Below are positions 16,812 through 25,344 of a DNA stretch of 33,707 nt, in pieces. Position 1 is the stretch's first letter. Every line of letters begins with the position of its first letter. Under the pieces are notes generated by a model that saw only the letters and a list, made by a program, of their open reading frames with translations, was not told the origin of the DNA and searched no databases. This DNA is from Flavobacteriaceae bacterium (GTDB lineage Bacteria > Bacteroidota > Bacteroidia > Flavobacteriales > Flavobacteriaceae). Position numbers and translations under genes: made by a program. Location: contig JAQWJH010000112.1 in NCBI GenBank assembly GCA_029248455.1, positions 1 to 33,707 of the forward strand, read 5' to 3'.

Positions 16812-17883
16812 TCGAATCGATTTTGGGGCTGCCGAATTATTAGAAGTTAATTTAGCTATTGAATTATCTAAATTAGGTTTAGAAGTTTTTTTGTTACCTC
16901 AATATTCAGAAAAAAAGTTTAATGATTTAAAATATGAGAAAAAAATAAAAAATAATAATTTAAAAATTATCAGATTAAATTTTGATATGCCTATAAAATT
17001 TATTGCTAATATTCAAAAAATTAGAGATCTAAAATTAGAATTTATTATTTCTCATAATAAAGGGGGGGATATCATTGGAACATTAATATCAATTTTTAGT
17101 AAAACCAAACACATTAAAGCATTTCATGAGTATTATAATAATAAAATTAATCTTTCCGTTATTAATATGTTATGGAAAATTTCTCTAAGGCTGGTAAATT
17201 TTACCTTTCACATCTCTTCATATGTTCAAAAAAAAAATATAGCCACCTTTAAATTAAACAATAATAAATCAAATGTAATTGATAACGCAATTCACTTTAA
17301 AGAAACAAATACTCCATTTTCATTAGAAAGATTCTCTTTACCAAAAAATAAAAAAATTATTTTATCTATTGCAAGGGTGGTAGAATACAAAGGTTATAAA
17401 CATAATCTAGATATTTTAATTCCTATTCTCAAGAATCGAGAAGATTCAATTTATGTGTTTGCAGGAGATAATTCTGAGGATTTATCATTTTTTAATAAAA
17501 TAAATGAAATAATTATAAATAATAATTTACAAAACAAAGTATTTTATTTAGGTCAAATAAATAATGTGATTGGTTTAATGAAAAAATCAAAAGTACTAAT
17601 ACATTTTCCTGAAAGAGAAGGATTCGGTTTAATTATATTAGAGGCATTGTTTGCTAATTTACCTATTGTAGCTTCTGAGGTTGGAGGGATTCCAGAATTG
17701 TTACATAACACTTTTTATAAGCCACTCTCACTATCAAATACTTCAAATGCACGAAAAACTATTGAAAAGTATTTAGATTCAAATGATATTATAAATCATG
17801 ACATAGAAAAAATTAAGAATAAATATTCTCATTCTAGGAGAGCAAAAAACATTTATAAAATTTTTGATAAACTATCAATTTAA
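16777..17883 (+). CDS. GT4-family glycosyltransferase
   Basis: A 368-residue GT-B transferase. It begins IVSRIDFGAAE (N-terminal acceptor domain), continues with the donor-side IILSIARVVEYKGYKHNL, and carries EREGFGLIILEALFANLPIV followed by ASEVGGIPEL, the standard GT4 nucleotide-sugar binding region with the conserved glutamates. The ATG at 16777 overlaps the polymerase by 35 bases. The gene contains two long homopolymers: seven G at 17062-17068 and ten A at 17228-17237. Either could allow strand slippage, but the frame is intact here. Donor sugar unknown. Confidence 0.87.
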   Translation: MISKYKVGIIVSRIDFGAAELLEVNLAIELSKLGLEVFLLPQYSEKKFNDLKYEKKIKNNNLKIIRLNFDMPIKFIANIQKIRDLKLEFIISHNKGGDIIGTLISIFSKTKHIKAFHEYYNNKINLSVINMLWKISLRLVNFTFHISSYVQKKNIATFKLNNNKSNVIDNAIHFKETNTPFSLERFSLPKNKKIILSIARVVEYKGYKHNLDILIPILKNREDSIYVFAGDNSEDLSFFNKINEIIINNNLQNKVFYLGQINNVIGLMKKSKVLIHFPEREGFGLIILEALFANLPIVASEVGGIPELLHNTFYKPLSLSNTSNARKTIEKYLDSNDIINHDIEKIKNKYSHSRRAKNIYKIFDKLSI

Positions 17884-17898
17884 AAAAACCTGCAAAAT

Positions 17899-19776
17899 AT
17901 GTGTGGAATATGTGGTCAATTTAATTTTAATGAATCTAGAATTATTAAAAAGGACTTTGTTGCTGTTAATGATTCATTAATTCATCGAGGTCCAGATAAT
18001 GGTTCGATAAAAGTATTTGAAAATGTCGCACTAGGTCATAGAAGACTTAGTATTATAGATTTATCTGATAACGCTAATCAGCCAATGTCTAGCCATGATG
18101 AAAGATATTTTATTGTATTTAACGGTGAGGTTTATAATTTTCTGGATATAAAAAAAGATTTAGAAATAAATGGAATTAAATTTTATACGAAATCAGACAC
18201 AGAGGTTATATTAAATGCATACATGCATTATGGTGATAAATGTTTTTCAATGTTTAACGGAATGTTCGCCTTAGCAATTTATGATAATATTAAAAAAGAA
18301 TTAATCCTTGTTAGAGATCAATTTGGAATTAAACCAATTTATTTCTATCAAGACGATAACAAGTTAATTTTTTCGTCTGAAAAAAAGGCAATATTAAAAT
18401 CTAAAGATGTAATCCTTAACATAAACAAACAAGCACTTTTAGAATATATGTGGTATGGAAATCCTTTAGGAAATAATACTTTTTACAGAGAGATTAACGA
18501 ATTGGAGCCTGGAAATATTATTAAAATATCAAAAGATAAAATAACAAACTTTAAATATTTTAATATTAACTCGATAAAGGAAATAGATATTTCAGAGCAG
18601 GAAGCTATAAATAGGATTAAATATTTATTTGAAGAGAGTGTAAAACGGCATTTAATAAGTGACGTTCCAGTTGGTGTTTTTTTAAGCGGAGGTATAGATT
18701 CATCCGCAATTACCGCCTATGCCTCAAAACATTATAAAGGTAAACTGAAAACTTTTAGTATCTGTTTTGATTATGATAAAGGTGTGAATGAGTTAAGCTT
18801 GGCATCTAAAGTTGCAAAAAAATTTGGTACTGACCATACTGAGGTTAAAATTTCAGGAGATGATTTAATTAATGTATTAGAATCTCTTGATATGTCTCAT
18901 GACGAACCTTTTGGGGATGCTGCAAATATTCCATTATATTTAATATCTAAAAAATTAAAAGGTAAAATAAAAGTAGTTCTTCAAGGGGATGGAGGTGATG
19001 AATTCTTTGGAGGATACAGTAGATATAATACTATTAAAAATAAAAATAAATGGAAAATTCTTTCGTTTTTACCAAAACTAATTGAATTAATTCAAACAGA
19101 AAATACTAAAATATTAAGATTTCAAAGATTTATTGACGCAATCACTCAAAAAAATCAATATGTAAGGAATGCACTTTTGCTTACCATGGAATCCAAATAT
19201 AGAAATCCAATAAAAGTATTTAATGAATCTATGAAAAATGAACTAAAAAAACTTAATCCATTTGAAAGATATAAGGACATATATTGTAAATATCCTAAAA
19301 TTTTAGATTATAGTCAAGCATTATTCTTCACAGATTCTCAAATAGTTTTAAAAGACACTTTTTTTGAAAAAGTAGATAAATCTACTATGGCTAACTCTAT
19401 GGAAATTAGAATTCCTTTTTTAGATAAAGAATTAACTGAATTTGCTTTAAGTTTACCTGCTAAATTGAAAACAAAAAAAGGAGTACCAAAATATTTGTTA
19501 AAAAAAGCTTTTAAAAATTTAATTCCAGATGAAATTTTATATGGTAGTAAAAAAGGTTTTGGAGTCCCTTATGGATACTGGCTTAAAACATCACTAAAAG
19601 AATATTTTTTAACACAATTAAATACAGATCATGTTAAAAATTTTATTGATATTAAAGTTGTTGAAAAAATGTTTTATGAACATCTAAGAGATAAAGGAAA
19701 TCATGGTTTTTTGTTATGGAAAGTTTTAATACTTTCCATTTGGTTAAATAAAAATAAAAGAATATTTAATGTCTAA
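17899..19776 (+). CDS. asnB: Glutamine-hydrolysing asparagine synthase-like amidotransferase
   Basis: A 625-residue AsnB-family protein. The class II glutaminase domain starts MCGICGQFNF, with the nucleophile C2 after Met removal, and includes GHRRLSIIDLS, FNGEVYNF and a SDTEV segment. The synthetase domain carries the PP-loop SGGIDSS at residues 263-269 and LQGDGGDEFFGGY. All catalytic features for glutamine hydrolysis and acyl-AMP formation are present. Such genes recur in O-antigen and capsule loci, where some are thought to amidate uronic acids (WbpS in Pseudomonas is the classical example). With wecB/wecC in the same locus, amidation of ManNAcA is a reasonable guess; ordinary asparagine synthesis is less likely here. 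Confidence 0.88.
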   Translation: MCGICGQFNFNESRIIKKDFVAVNDSLIHRGPDNGSIKVFENVALGHRRLSIIDLSDNANQPMSSHDERYFIVFNGEVYNFLDIKKDLEINGIKFYTKSDTEVILNAYMHYGDKCFSMFNGMFALAIYDNIKKELILVRDQFGIKPIYFYQDDNKLIFSSEKKAILKSKDVILNINKQALLEYMWYGNPLGNNTFYREINELEPGNIIKISKDKITNFKYFNINSIKEIDISEQEAINRIKYLFEESVKRHLISDVPVGVFLSGGIDSSAITAYASKHYKGKLKTFSICFDYDKGVNELSLASKVAKKFGTDHTEVKISGDDLINVLESLDMSHDEPFGDAANIPLYLISKKLKGKIKVVLQGDGGDEFFGGYSRYNTIKNKNKWKILSFLPKLIELIQTENTKILRFQRFIDAITQKNQYVRNALLLTMESKYRNPIKVFNESMKNELKKLNPFERYKDIYCKYPKILDYSQALFFTDSQIVLKDTFFEKVDKSTMANSMEIRIPFLDKELTEFALSLPAKLKTKKGVPKYLLKKAFKNLIPDEILYGSKKGFGVPYGYWLKTSLKEYFLTQLNTDHVKNFIDIKVVEKMFYEHLRDKGNHGFLLWKVLILSIWLNKNKRIFNV

Positions 19777-20866
19777 AAATATACTATTTGTTGGCGCTTT
19801 CAATAGCAGAAAGACTAAAAATTTAATCGGAGGTCAATTGTTTGCTTGTGAATCACTTTTAGAATCTTATCTTTCTCAAAAATATAATTTTATTAAATTA
19901 TGTACATCGCAAAGAAGCATTCCTCCCCCAAATATTTTAATTAGAATTTTTGATGCATTAATTAGGATTCTAACATTATTAAAAATATTGATGTTAAACA
20001 AAATTGACATTGTACTTGCTTTTACTACCAGTGGATTTGGATTTATAGAAAAAGGTTTAATGATTATAATTTGTAAAAAATTCAATATCAAAACTATTCT
20101 ATTCCCTCGATCCGGTCTAATGGTAAATGATATGAAAAATTCAAACTTTCAAAACTATCTAAAATATGTACTTAAAAGCACAAATGTTTTAATAACCCAA
20201 GGGGAATCATGGTTAGATTTTTATAAGAAATATAATAATAATAATAATACCATTATTAAAGTTCAACAAAACTGGATTAATCATAAAAAATACCGATTTA
20301 TAAATAGAAAATTTGATAAAAAAGAATTAAACATTTTATTTTTAGGCTGGATAACAGATGAAAAAGGAGTGTTTGACTTATTATTAGTTTTTAAAGCCAT
20401 CATCCAAAAAACACAAGGGTTTACTTTAAATTTGTTGGTAGCAGGTATGGGGAGAGACTATATATTATTAAAAAACAAGATTGAAGTATTTAAATTAAGA
20501 AATAGAGTTAACTTGTTAGGTTGGGTTAATGGAGAGGATAAGCTAAAATTATTACAAATGACCGATATATACGTATGTCCATCATATTTTGAAGGTCTTC
20601 CAAATTCTTTATTAGAAAGTATGGCTAGTGGCATTCCCTCAATTTCAACTAATGTAGGAAGTATTTCTGATGTTATTTCTCATGGACACAACGGATTTTT
20701 ATATGATCCAGGGGACAATAATAAACTAGAATCATTACTTTTTAATCTTATAAATGATATTGATTTGAGAGAAAAATTTTCAAAAAACTCAGTAAGTCAT
20801 ATTAATAGCAATAATACCATTAAAATTGCTAGTGAGATGATGGATAACATCTTTTGTAAAATCTAA
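19769..20866 (+). CDS. GT4-family glycosyltransferase
   Basis: A 365-residue GT-B transferase that overlaps asnB by eight bases. The N-terminal strand and loop read ILFVGAFNSRKTKNLIGGQ; the donor half shows ILFLGWITDEKGVFDLL, LLVAGMGRDY and the YFEGLPNSLLESMASGIP block followed by NVGSISDVI, typical for GT4. An in-frame AAT run at 20233-20248 encodes five asparagines (a small trinucleotide repeat that can change length without a frameshift). No membrane helix. It ends four bases before the acyltransferase gene. The sugar transferred is unknown. Confidence 0.88.
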   Translation: MSKNILFVGAFNSRKTKNLIGGQLFACESLLESYLSQKYNFIKLCTSQRSIPPPNILIRIFDALIRILTLLKILMLNKIDIVLAFTTSGFGFIEKGLMIIICKKFNIKTILFPRSGLMVNDMKNSNFQNYLKYVLKSTNVLITQGESWLDFYKKYNNNNNTIIKVQQNWINHKKYRFINRKFDKKELNILFLGWITDEKGVFDLLLVFKAIIQKTQGFTLNLLVAGMGRDYILLKNKIEVFKLRNRVNLLGWVNGEDKLKLLQMTDIYVCPSYFEGLPNSLLESMASGIPSISTNVGSISDVISHGHNGFLYDPGDNNKLESLLFNLINDIDLREKFSKNSVSHINSNNTIKIASEMMDNIFCKI

Positions 20867-20870
20867 ATCA

Positions 20871-21830
20871 ATGGCAAATAATTCTATTTTACAAAAATTA
20901 ATGGGATCTTCATTTCATGTTGAAATGGTTATTAGAAGAATATATTGGTCTAAAATTACTCAGTTCATAAGAAAAAGATTTGTAGTTACTGATTTAGGCA
21001 CAAAAAAATCAACTATAATTAATCTTGAAAATATTAATAATCATTTAAAAAAAATTGGCCTTAAAAAAGGAGATATATTAATAGTTCATTCGTCTTTTAC
21101 TCCATTTGAAAATTCAGGTATATCACCTTTTGATATAATTAATATGCTTTTAGACCTTGTTGGAAAAGAGGGTACTTTGGTAATGCCAGTAATTCGTTCA
21201 CATGAAAAGTATAAAAAAAATAAAAATATAAAAAATGATAATTTAGAAGTAGTAGAGTTCGAATATAATGTTAAAAAGTCACCAGTTAGAACAGGAATAA
21301 TTCCATTTTATCTGATGAATAAAAAAAATGCAATTACAAGCTTAATACCATTTAATACAATTACTTCTATTGGGTCAGAGTCAAAGCAAATGATTAAAGA
21401 TGAACTATTAGATAAATTTCCAACTCCCAATGGAATTAATTCACCATGGAAATATTGTACTGACAGAAATGCATTAGTTATTTCATTGGGTATTGATTTG
21501 ACACACAATTTAACTATTCTTCATACTCCAGAGGATGTAATGAATGAAAATTGGCCTGTAAAAGATTGGTACAGAAAAAGAAAATTTAAGATTACAAATA
21601 AAGACTTTGTTTTAACAAAAACCTTTAAAGAAAGAAAGCCTGATTGGGGAAAACTACATTTTGGAGAAAGAACTCTTGCTAAAGACCTATTGGCGGAGAG
21701 CATAATGAATTCAGTTTCCATTGACGGAGTATTGTTAGAAAGCTTGAGGTCTAAAGATCTTTTTAATTATTTAAATTCAAGAAATCATAGTGGTTACCCT
21801 TATTTTTGGATAAAAAAACATTTAAAATGA
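20871..21830 (+). CDS. AAC(3)-like N-acyltransferase
   Basis: A 319-residue protein of the aminoglycoside 3-N-acetyltransferase fold. Family features are IVHSSFTPFE (H73), GTLVMPVI, PVRTGIIPFYLM, SIGSES, a NSPWKYC segment and LGIDLTHNLTILHTPED, where H218 and E221 match the catalytic region. It has an N-terminal extension of about 45 residues before the core. Homologues in surface-polysaccharide loci are believed to acylate amino groups of nucleotide-sugars; antibiotic resistance is unlikely in this context. It is coupled by ATGA to the next gene and followed by an ACP, so it may use an acyl-ACP or acyl-CoA donor. Donor choice is inference. Confidence 0.83.
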   Translation: MANNSILQKLMGSSFHVEMVIRRIYWSKITQFIRKRFVVTDLGTKKSTIINLENINNHLKKIGLKKGDILIVHSSFTPFENSGISPFDIINMLLDLVGKEGTLVMPVIRSHEKYKKNKNIKNDNLEVVEFEYNVKKSPVRTGIIPFYLMNKKNAITSLIPFNTITSIGSESKQMIKDELLDKFPTPNGINSPWKYCTDRNALVISLGIDLTHNLTILHTPEDVMNENWPVKDWYRKRKFKITNKDFVLTKTFKERKPDWGKLHFGERTLAKDLLAESIMNSVSIDGVLLESLRSKDLFNYLNSRNHSGYPYFWIKKHLK

Positions 21831-22897
21831 AAATAATTAATGGATTAAAGTCACTAATAATAAATAAAAATGAATTAGTGTTAAGTAATTTACATGGATT
21901 ATATATTTATGATTTGATTACAGAAAGTTTAAAAAAAATCTATAATTTTAAATATACTCTAAGATCAATAATATCTTGTCTTTCAAGACCTCTAAGAAGG
22001 TTGTTACGTGAGGACATTTCTTTGGCAATTCTAGAAGACAATGAAAATATTTTATATGTAAAAAATAAAAAAATAACTTCTTTGAACATATTAAGCTCAA
22101 CTATTAATTACGAAATTAAATTACCTAGGGGTTCAAGGCCACTAAACTTATTAAAAATTGAATCAAATGAAAACTTTGATAAAGGCATATATTTTGGAGA
22201 ATATTTTAGTAATCCGGAGAAAAATAAGGTAGATGTTTTTAAGATTGAAAATGGAAATTTAAATTCAGTATTCACTTTTAAAGAAAATACTATTAATCAC
22301 ATACATAATCTTGTTGTTGATCACAATAATAACTGCATATGGATATTAACAGGTGATTTTGGCAGTGGCGCCGCTATATATCAAGCTACAGATAATTTTA
22401 AAACTGTAAAAAAAATTGTCGGAGGATTACAGAAGTTTAGGTCTTGCGTAGCTTTTCCAACTAATAAGGGTTTACTGTATGCTACAGACTCACAATTTGA
22501 GCCTAATAATATTAGAATTTTACATGAACAGAACAATAATTGGATAGATAATAATATTAATAAAATTAATGGTCCGTGTATTTATGGGACTTCTGTTTCT
22601 GATAAATTCTATTTTTCGACATCAGTTGAAGCTATTAATACAGGAAATTTATTTAGTAAATTAGTAAGAAATAAAAGAGGTCCTGGAATAATTAAAAATC
22701 AAAGTGAAATTGTGTGTGTAAATTCTGAAGGAAATATTAGTACAGTTTATGAAAATAAAAAAGATAAATTGCCTTACATACTTTTTCAATTTGGTAATAT
22801 ATTGTTTCCTAATGGAACAAATAATACTAATAAGTTGGTATTTACACCAATTGCATTAAAATCAAATGATTTTGACACTATAATTATGGATTTATAA
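21827..22897 (+). CDS. Cytoplasmic beta-propeller-like protein of unknown function
   Basis: A 356-residue protein that I cannot name. The start is ATG at 21827, giving an ATGA overlap with the acyltransferase; an in-frame TTG at 21806 would add seven residues and a 25-base overlap, so it is rejected. The chain is made of short strand-like units with repeated pattern (NILYVKNKKITSLNI, NHIHNLVVDHNNNCIWILTG, GLLYATDSQFEPNNIRIL, DKFYFSTSVEA), which suggests a beta-propeller. There is no signal peptide or membrane helix. Its place between an AAC(3)-like enzyme and an ACP suggests a part in the acyl-decoration step, for example in substrate handling. It might also be an inactive glycosidase-like fold. 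Confidence 0.65.
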   Translation: MKIINGLKSLIINKNELVLSNLHGLYIYDLITESLKKIYNFKYTLRSIISCLSRPLRRLLREDISLAILEDNENILYVKNKKITSLNILSSTINYEIKLPRGSRPLNLLKIESNENFDKGIYFGEYFSNPEKNKVDVFKIENGNLNSVFTFKENTINHIHNLVVDHNNNCIWILTGDFGSGAAIYQATDNFKTVKKIVGGLQKFRSCVAFPTNKGLLYATDSQFEPNNIRILHEQNNNWIDNNINKINGPCIYGTSVSDKFYFSTSVEAINTGNLFSKLVRNKRGPGIIKNQSEIVCVNSEGNISTVYENKKDKLPYILFQFGNILFPNGTNNTNKLVFTPIALKSNDFDTIIMDL

Positions 22898-22907
22898 ATT
22901 TAAAAAA

Positions 22908-23192
22908 ATGGAAAAAAACGAAAAAATTATTAATTTTTTGGAAGAATTTTTAACGGAAGAGTTAGATGAAACTATCAAACTTTCGTTAGATTCAAAATTG
23001 TTTGGAGGAGGGGGGCCTCTGGATTCAATGGCCTTAGTGACCTTAATTGTTGAGTTAGAGGAATTTCTTGAAGATGAATATAATGTTAATATAACATTAG
23101 CTGATGAGAAAGCGATGTCAAGAAGAACAAGTCCTTTTTCAAGAGTAAGTTATTTGATTGATTATCTAAATGAAAAAATAAACAATGAATAA
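22908..23192 (+). CDS. Acyl carrier protein
   Basis: A 94-residue acidic, helical protein with an ACP phosphopantetheine-attachment site, PLDSMALV, with S40 as the carrier serine. The flanks fit: an N-terminal helix (IINFLEEFLTEELD), a Gly-rich loop before the site, then helix II ending with ELEEFLEDEY. The C-terminal helix SRVSYLIDYLNEKI completes the fold. It is a dedicated ACP rather than the fatty-acid AcpP, since it is locked between the propeller gene and a FabG-like gene and overlaps the latter by eight bases. A run of six G at 23010-23015 lies just before the serine codon. The likely role is to carry an acyl chain for sugar N-acylation. Confidence 0.88.
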   Translation: MEKNEKIINFLEEFLTEELDETIKLSLDSKLFGGGGPLDSMALVTLIVELEEFLEDEYNVNITLADEKAMSRRTSPFSRVSYLIDYLNEKINNE

Positions 23193-23880
23193 AAAAATAT
23201 ATTTAATAACCGGTGATAGAAAAGGAATAGGAAGAAGTCTATCAGAATATTATTTATCAAAAGGTCATTTAGTAATTGGTTGTAGTAGATCAGGGTCTGA
23301 TTTAGTTCACAAAAACTATGACCATAAAATATGTGATGTGGCAGACGAAAATGCAGTAAAGTATTTAGTTTTATTTATTAGAAAAAAACACAAAAGAATT
23401 GATGTTTTAATAAACAATGCTGGAATGGCTTCTATGAATCATATTTTGACTACACCTGTTATTACATTTCAAAAATTAGTTGATACGAATTTTAAAGGAA
23501 CATTTTTGTTTATTAGAGAGGGATCTAAAATTATGAGAAAAAATGGTGGTTGCATAATAAATTTTTCGACAGTTGCTTCTCCACTCAATTTAGAAGGTGA
23601 AGCAATTTACGCTAGCACCAAAGCAGCAATTGAAAAACTAACAAAAATTTCAGCTCACGAATTAAGTTCATTTAACATAAGGGTAAATTGTATTGGACCA
23701 ACTCCTGTTCTCACAGATTTAATAAAGGCTGTGCCTAAAAATAAAATTGAAAAACTTCTTTCAAGTCAAGCAATAAAGAGGTTAGGAAGATTTGATGATG
23801 TTAAAAATGTAATTAACTTTTACTGCTCGGAAAAAAGTAATTTTATAACTGGTCAAACAATCTTCTTAGGTGGAGTCTAA
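23185..23880 (+). CDS. FabG-like short-chain dehydrogenase/reductase
   Basis: A 231-residue classical SDR. The cofactor loop is TGDRKGIG (T9-G16), the NNAG motif is at 77-80, the serine is in INFSTVAS, and YASTK gives Y142 and K146. The C terminus ends ITGQTIFLGGV. It overlaps the ACP gene by eight bases and is followed by the AMP ligase, so the likely substrate is a beta-ketoacyl group on that ACP, giving a hydroxyacyl chain as FabG does. A sugar-nucleotide substrate is also possible. The motif set is complete, so it should be active. Confidence 0.87.
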   Translation: MNKKIYLITGDRKGIGRSLSEYYLSKGHLVIGCSRSGSDLVHKNYDHKICDVADENAVKYLVLFIRKKHKRIDVLINNAGMASMNHILTTPVITFQKLVDTNFKGTFLFIREGSKIMRKNGGCIINFSTVASPLNLEGEAIYASTKAAIEKLTKISAHELSSFNIRVNCIGPTPVLTDLIKAVPKNKIEKLLSSQAIKRLGRFDDVKNVINFYCSEKSNFITGQTIFLGGV

Positions 23881-23892
23881 ATTTTTATATTT

Positions 23893-25239
23893 ATGGTAGA
23901 TATATTTTTAAATAAACTTAAAAAAATACCCTCGAACAAACAGGCTATTATTTTTAATTCAAAAACACATTCTTACGGAGAATTATTAATTAAAATAAAT
24001 GATTGTTATAATATTATATTAGACGCTTTTGATCATAAAAAAGTAGTTGTTATTTTAGGTGATTATTCATTTAGTTCAATAGCTATTCTTTTTGCACTTT
24101 GTAAACATAAATGTATTTTCATACCTATTATTTCTGAAAATGAACAAGAAATTAAAAAAAAAATAGAAGTTTCAAATCCTGATTATATAATTGAATCTAG
24201 TTCTTTTCAAATAACATCTTTAAAAGGAAACAATCATTCTCCTAACTCTTATTATGATGATTTATTTAATTCGAATAAATCAGGTTTAGTATTATTTAGT
24301 AGTGGAAGCACCGGAAACCCCAAAGCTATGGTCCATGATTTTGATAATCTAATTTCTACATATAATGTAAATAAAATAAAGAATCTAAATTTTCTTGTTT
24401 TTCTTCTTTTTGATCATATTGGTGGTCTAAATACGATGTTAAATATTCTATCAATGGGATCCACAATGATTATTCCCGAGAAGAGAGAACCCGAATCAAT
24501 TGCCAAATTGATAAAAAAATTCAAAGTTAATATCTTCCCATCTTCCCCTACATTTTTAAATTTGATGAACATAGGAGGGATTTTCGAAAATTATGATTTA
24601 TCCTCATTAAAATTAATTACATATGGAACTGAACCTATGTCTGAAAATTTATTAAGTATTTTAAAAAATAAACTACCTAAAACAAGATTAATTCAAACCT
24701 TTGGCACGAGTGAAACAGGGATAATTAAAACGAAAAGTAAATCCTCAGAAAGTTTACTACTTAAGTTTGAAGATAATAATCAAGAAATTAAAATAATGGA
24801 TGGTGAACTTTGGATAAAAAGTAAAACAAGGGTTTTAGGATATATCAATCACGATAATAATTCTTTTACAAAAGACGGATGGTTTAAAACCGGAGATTTA
24901 GTTGAGGAAAGGGAAGATGGGTATTTAAAAATAATTGGAAGAAAAAGTAAAGTTATCAACGTAGGCGGGGAAAAGGTTTTACCAATTGAAGTTGAAGAAG
25001 CTATTTTAACTCTTGATTTTGTTTTAGACTGTACAGTGTATGCCAAAGAAAGTCTTATAACTGGCCAAGCTGTTGCAGTAAAAGTGGTAGTTAAGTCTTT
25101 GATCCTAGATATTAAACAAATCAAAAAGAATATAAAATTACATTGTAAAAAGACTCTTGAAAGGTATAAAGTACCAGTTGAAATAATAATAACTGACAAA
25201 ATAAATTTTACATCCAGATTTAAGAGAAAATTAGACTAA
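23893..25239 (+). CDS. AMP-forming acyl ligase (ANL superfamily), probable acyl-ACP loading enzyme
   Basis: A 448-residue ANL enzyme, short for the family. The phosphate loop is LFSSGSTGNPKAMVHDF (136-144 core), the adenine motif is TFGTSETG (269-276), and D335 in WFKTGDL binds the ribose. The hinge and C-terminal motifs EREDGYLKIIGRKSKVINVGGEKVLP follow. The usual terminal lysine motif (TxxGKxxR) is replaced by NFTSRFKRKLD, so the canonical adenylation lysine is missing or shifted. Such enzymes adenylate a carboxylic acid and pass it to CoA or a carrier protein; the ACP two genes upstream is the natural acceptor. A poly-A run of ten lies at 24154-24163. It is the last gene of the continuous block. 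Confidence 0.85.
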   Translation: MVDIFLNKLKKIPSNKQAIIFNSKTHSYGELLIKINDCYNIILDAFDHKKVVVILGDYSFSSIAILFALCKHKCIFIPIISENEQEIKKKIEVSNPDYIIESSSFQITSLKGNNHSPNSYYDDLFNSNKSGLVLFSSGSTGNPKAMVHDFDNLISTYNVNKIKNLNFLVFLLFDHIGGLNTMLNILSMGSTMIIPEKREPESIAKLIKKFKVNIFPSSPTFLNLMNIGGIFENYDLSSLKLITYGTEPMSENLLSILKNKLPKTRLIQTFGTSETGIIKTKSKSSESLLLKFEDNNQEIKIMDGELWIKSKTRVLGYINHDNNSFTKDGWFKTGDLVEEREDGYLKIIGRKSKVINVGGEKVLPIEVEEAILTLDFVLDCTVYAKESLITGQAVAVKVVVKSLILDIKQIKKNIKLHCKKTLERYKVPVEIIITDKINFTSRFKRKLD

Positions 25240-25344
25240 TTACTATTATTCAAATCATTTGAATTATTACTCTAAAATTTAATTAAATAAATTAAGAATA
25301 TAACTAAACACAAAATATAATTATAACTCTTTTTTAAATAATAC
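25240..25344. promoter_or_regulatory. Intergenic gap, 105 bases, possible regulatory region
   Basis: The longest gap in the window and about 85 percent A/T. It contains a short perfect inverted repeat: arms at 25248-25254 and 25258-25264 (ATTCAAA and TTTGAAT) around a TCA loop. No T-tract follows, so it is not a clear terminator. I searched by eye for the Bacteroidota promoter (TTG and TAnnTTTG) and did not find a good match. The gap separates the acyl-decoration module from the more balanced-composition genes that follow, so a separate promoter here is plausible but unproven. Confidence 0.35.

Noticed and set aside
20233-20248. AAT trinucleotide repeat as a phase-variation switch
   Set aside because: The repeat unit is three bases and in frame, so length changes only alter the number of asparagines and would not switch the gene off.
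20871-21830. Aminoglycoside resistance gene
   Set aside because: The fold matches AAC(3), but the gene is coupled to polysaccharide genes and followed by an ACP, so sugar acylation is the better explanation.
24849-25199. A 116-codon minus-strand open frame
   Set aside because: It lies inside the AMP ligase, over its conserved C-terminal motifs, and is explained by them.
25248-25264. Short inverted repeat as a rho-independent terminator
   Set aside because: The seven-base stem is nearly all A/T and is not followed by a T-tract, so stability would be low.
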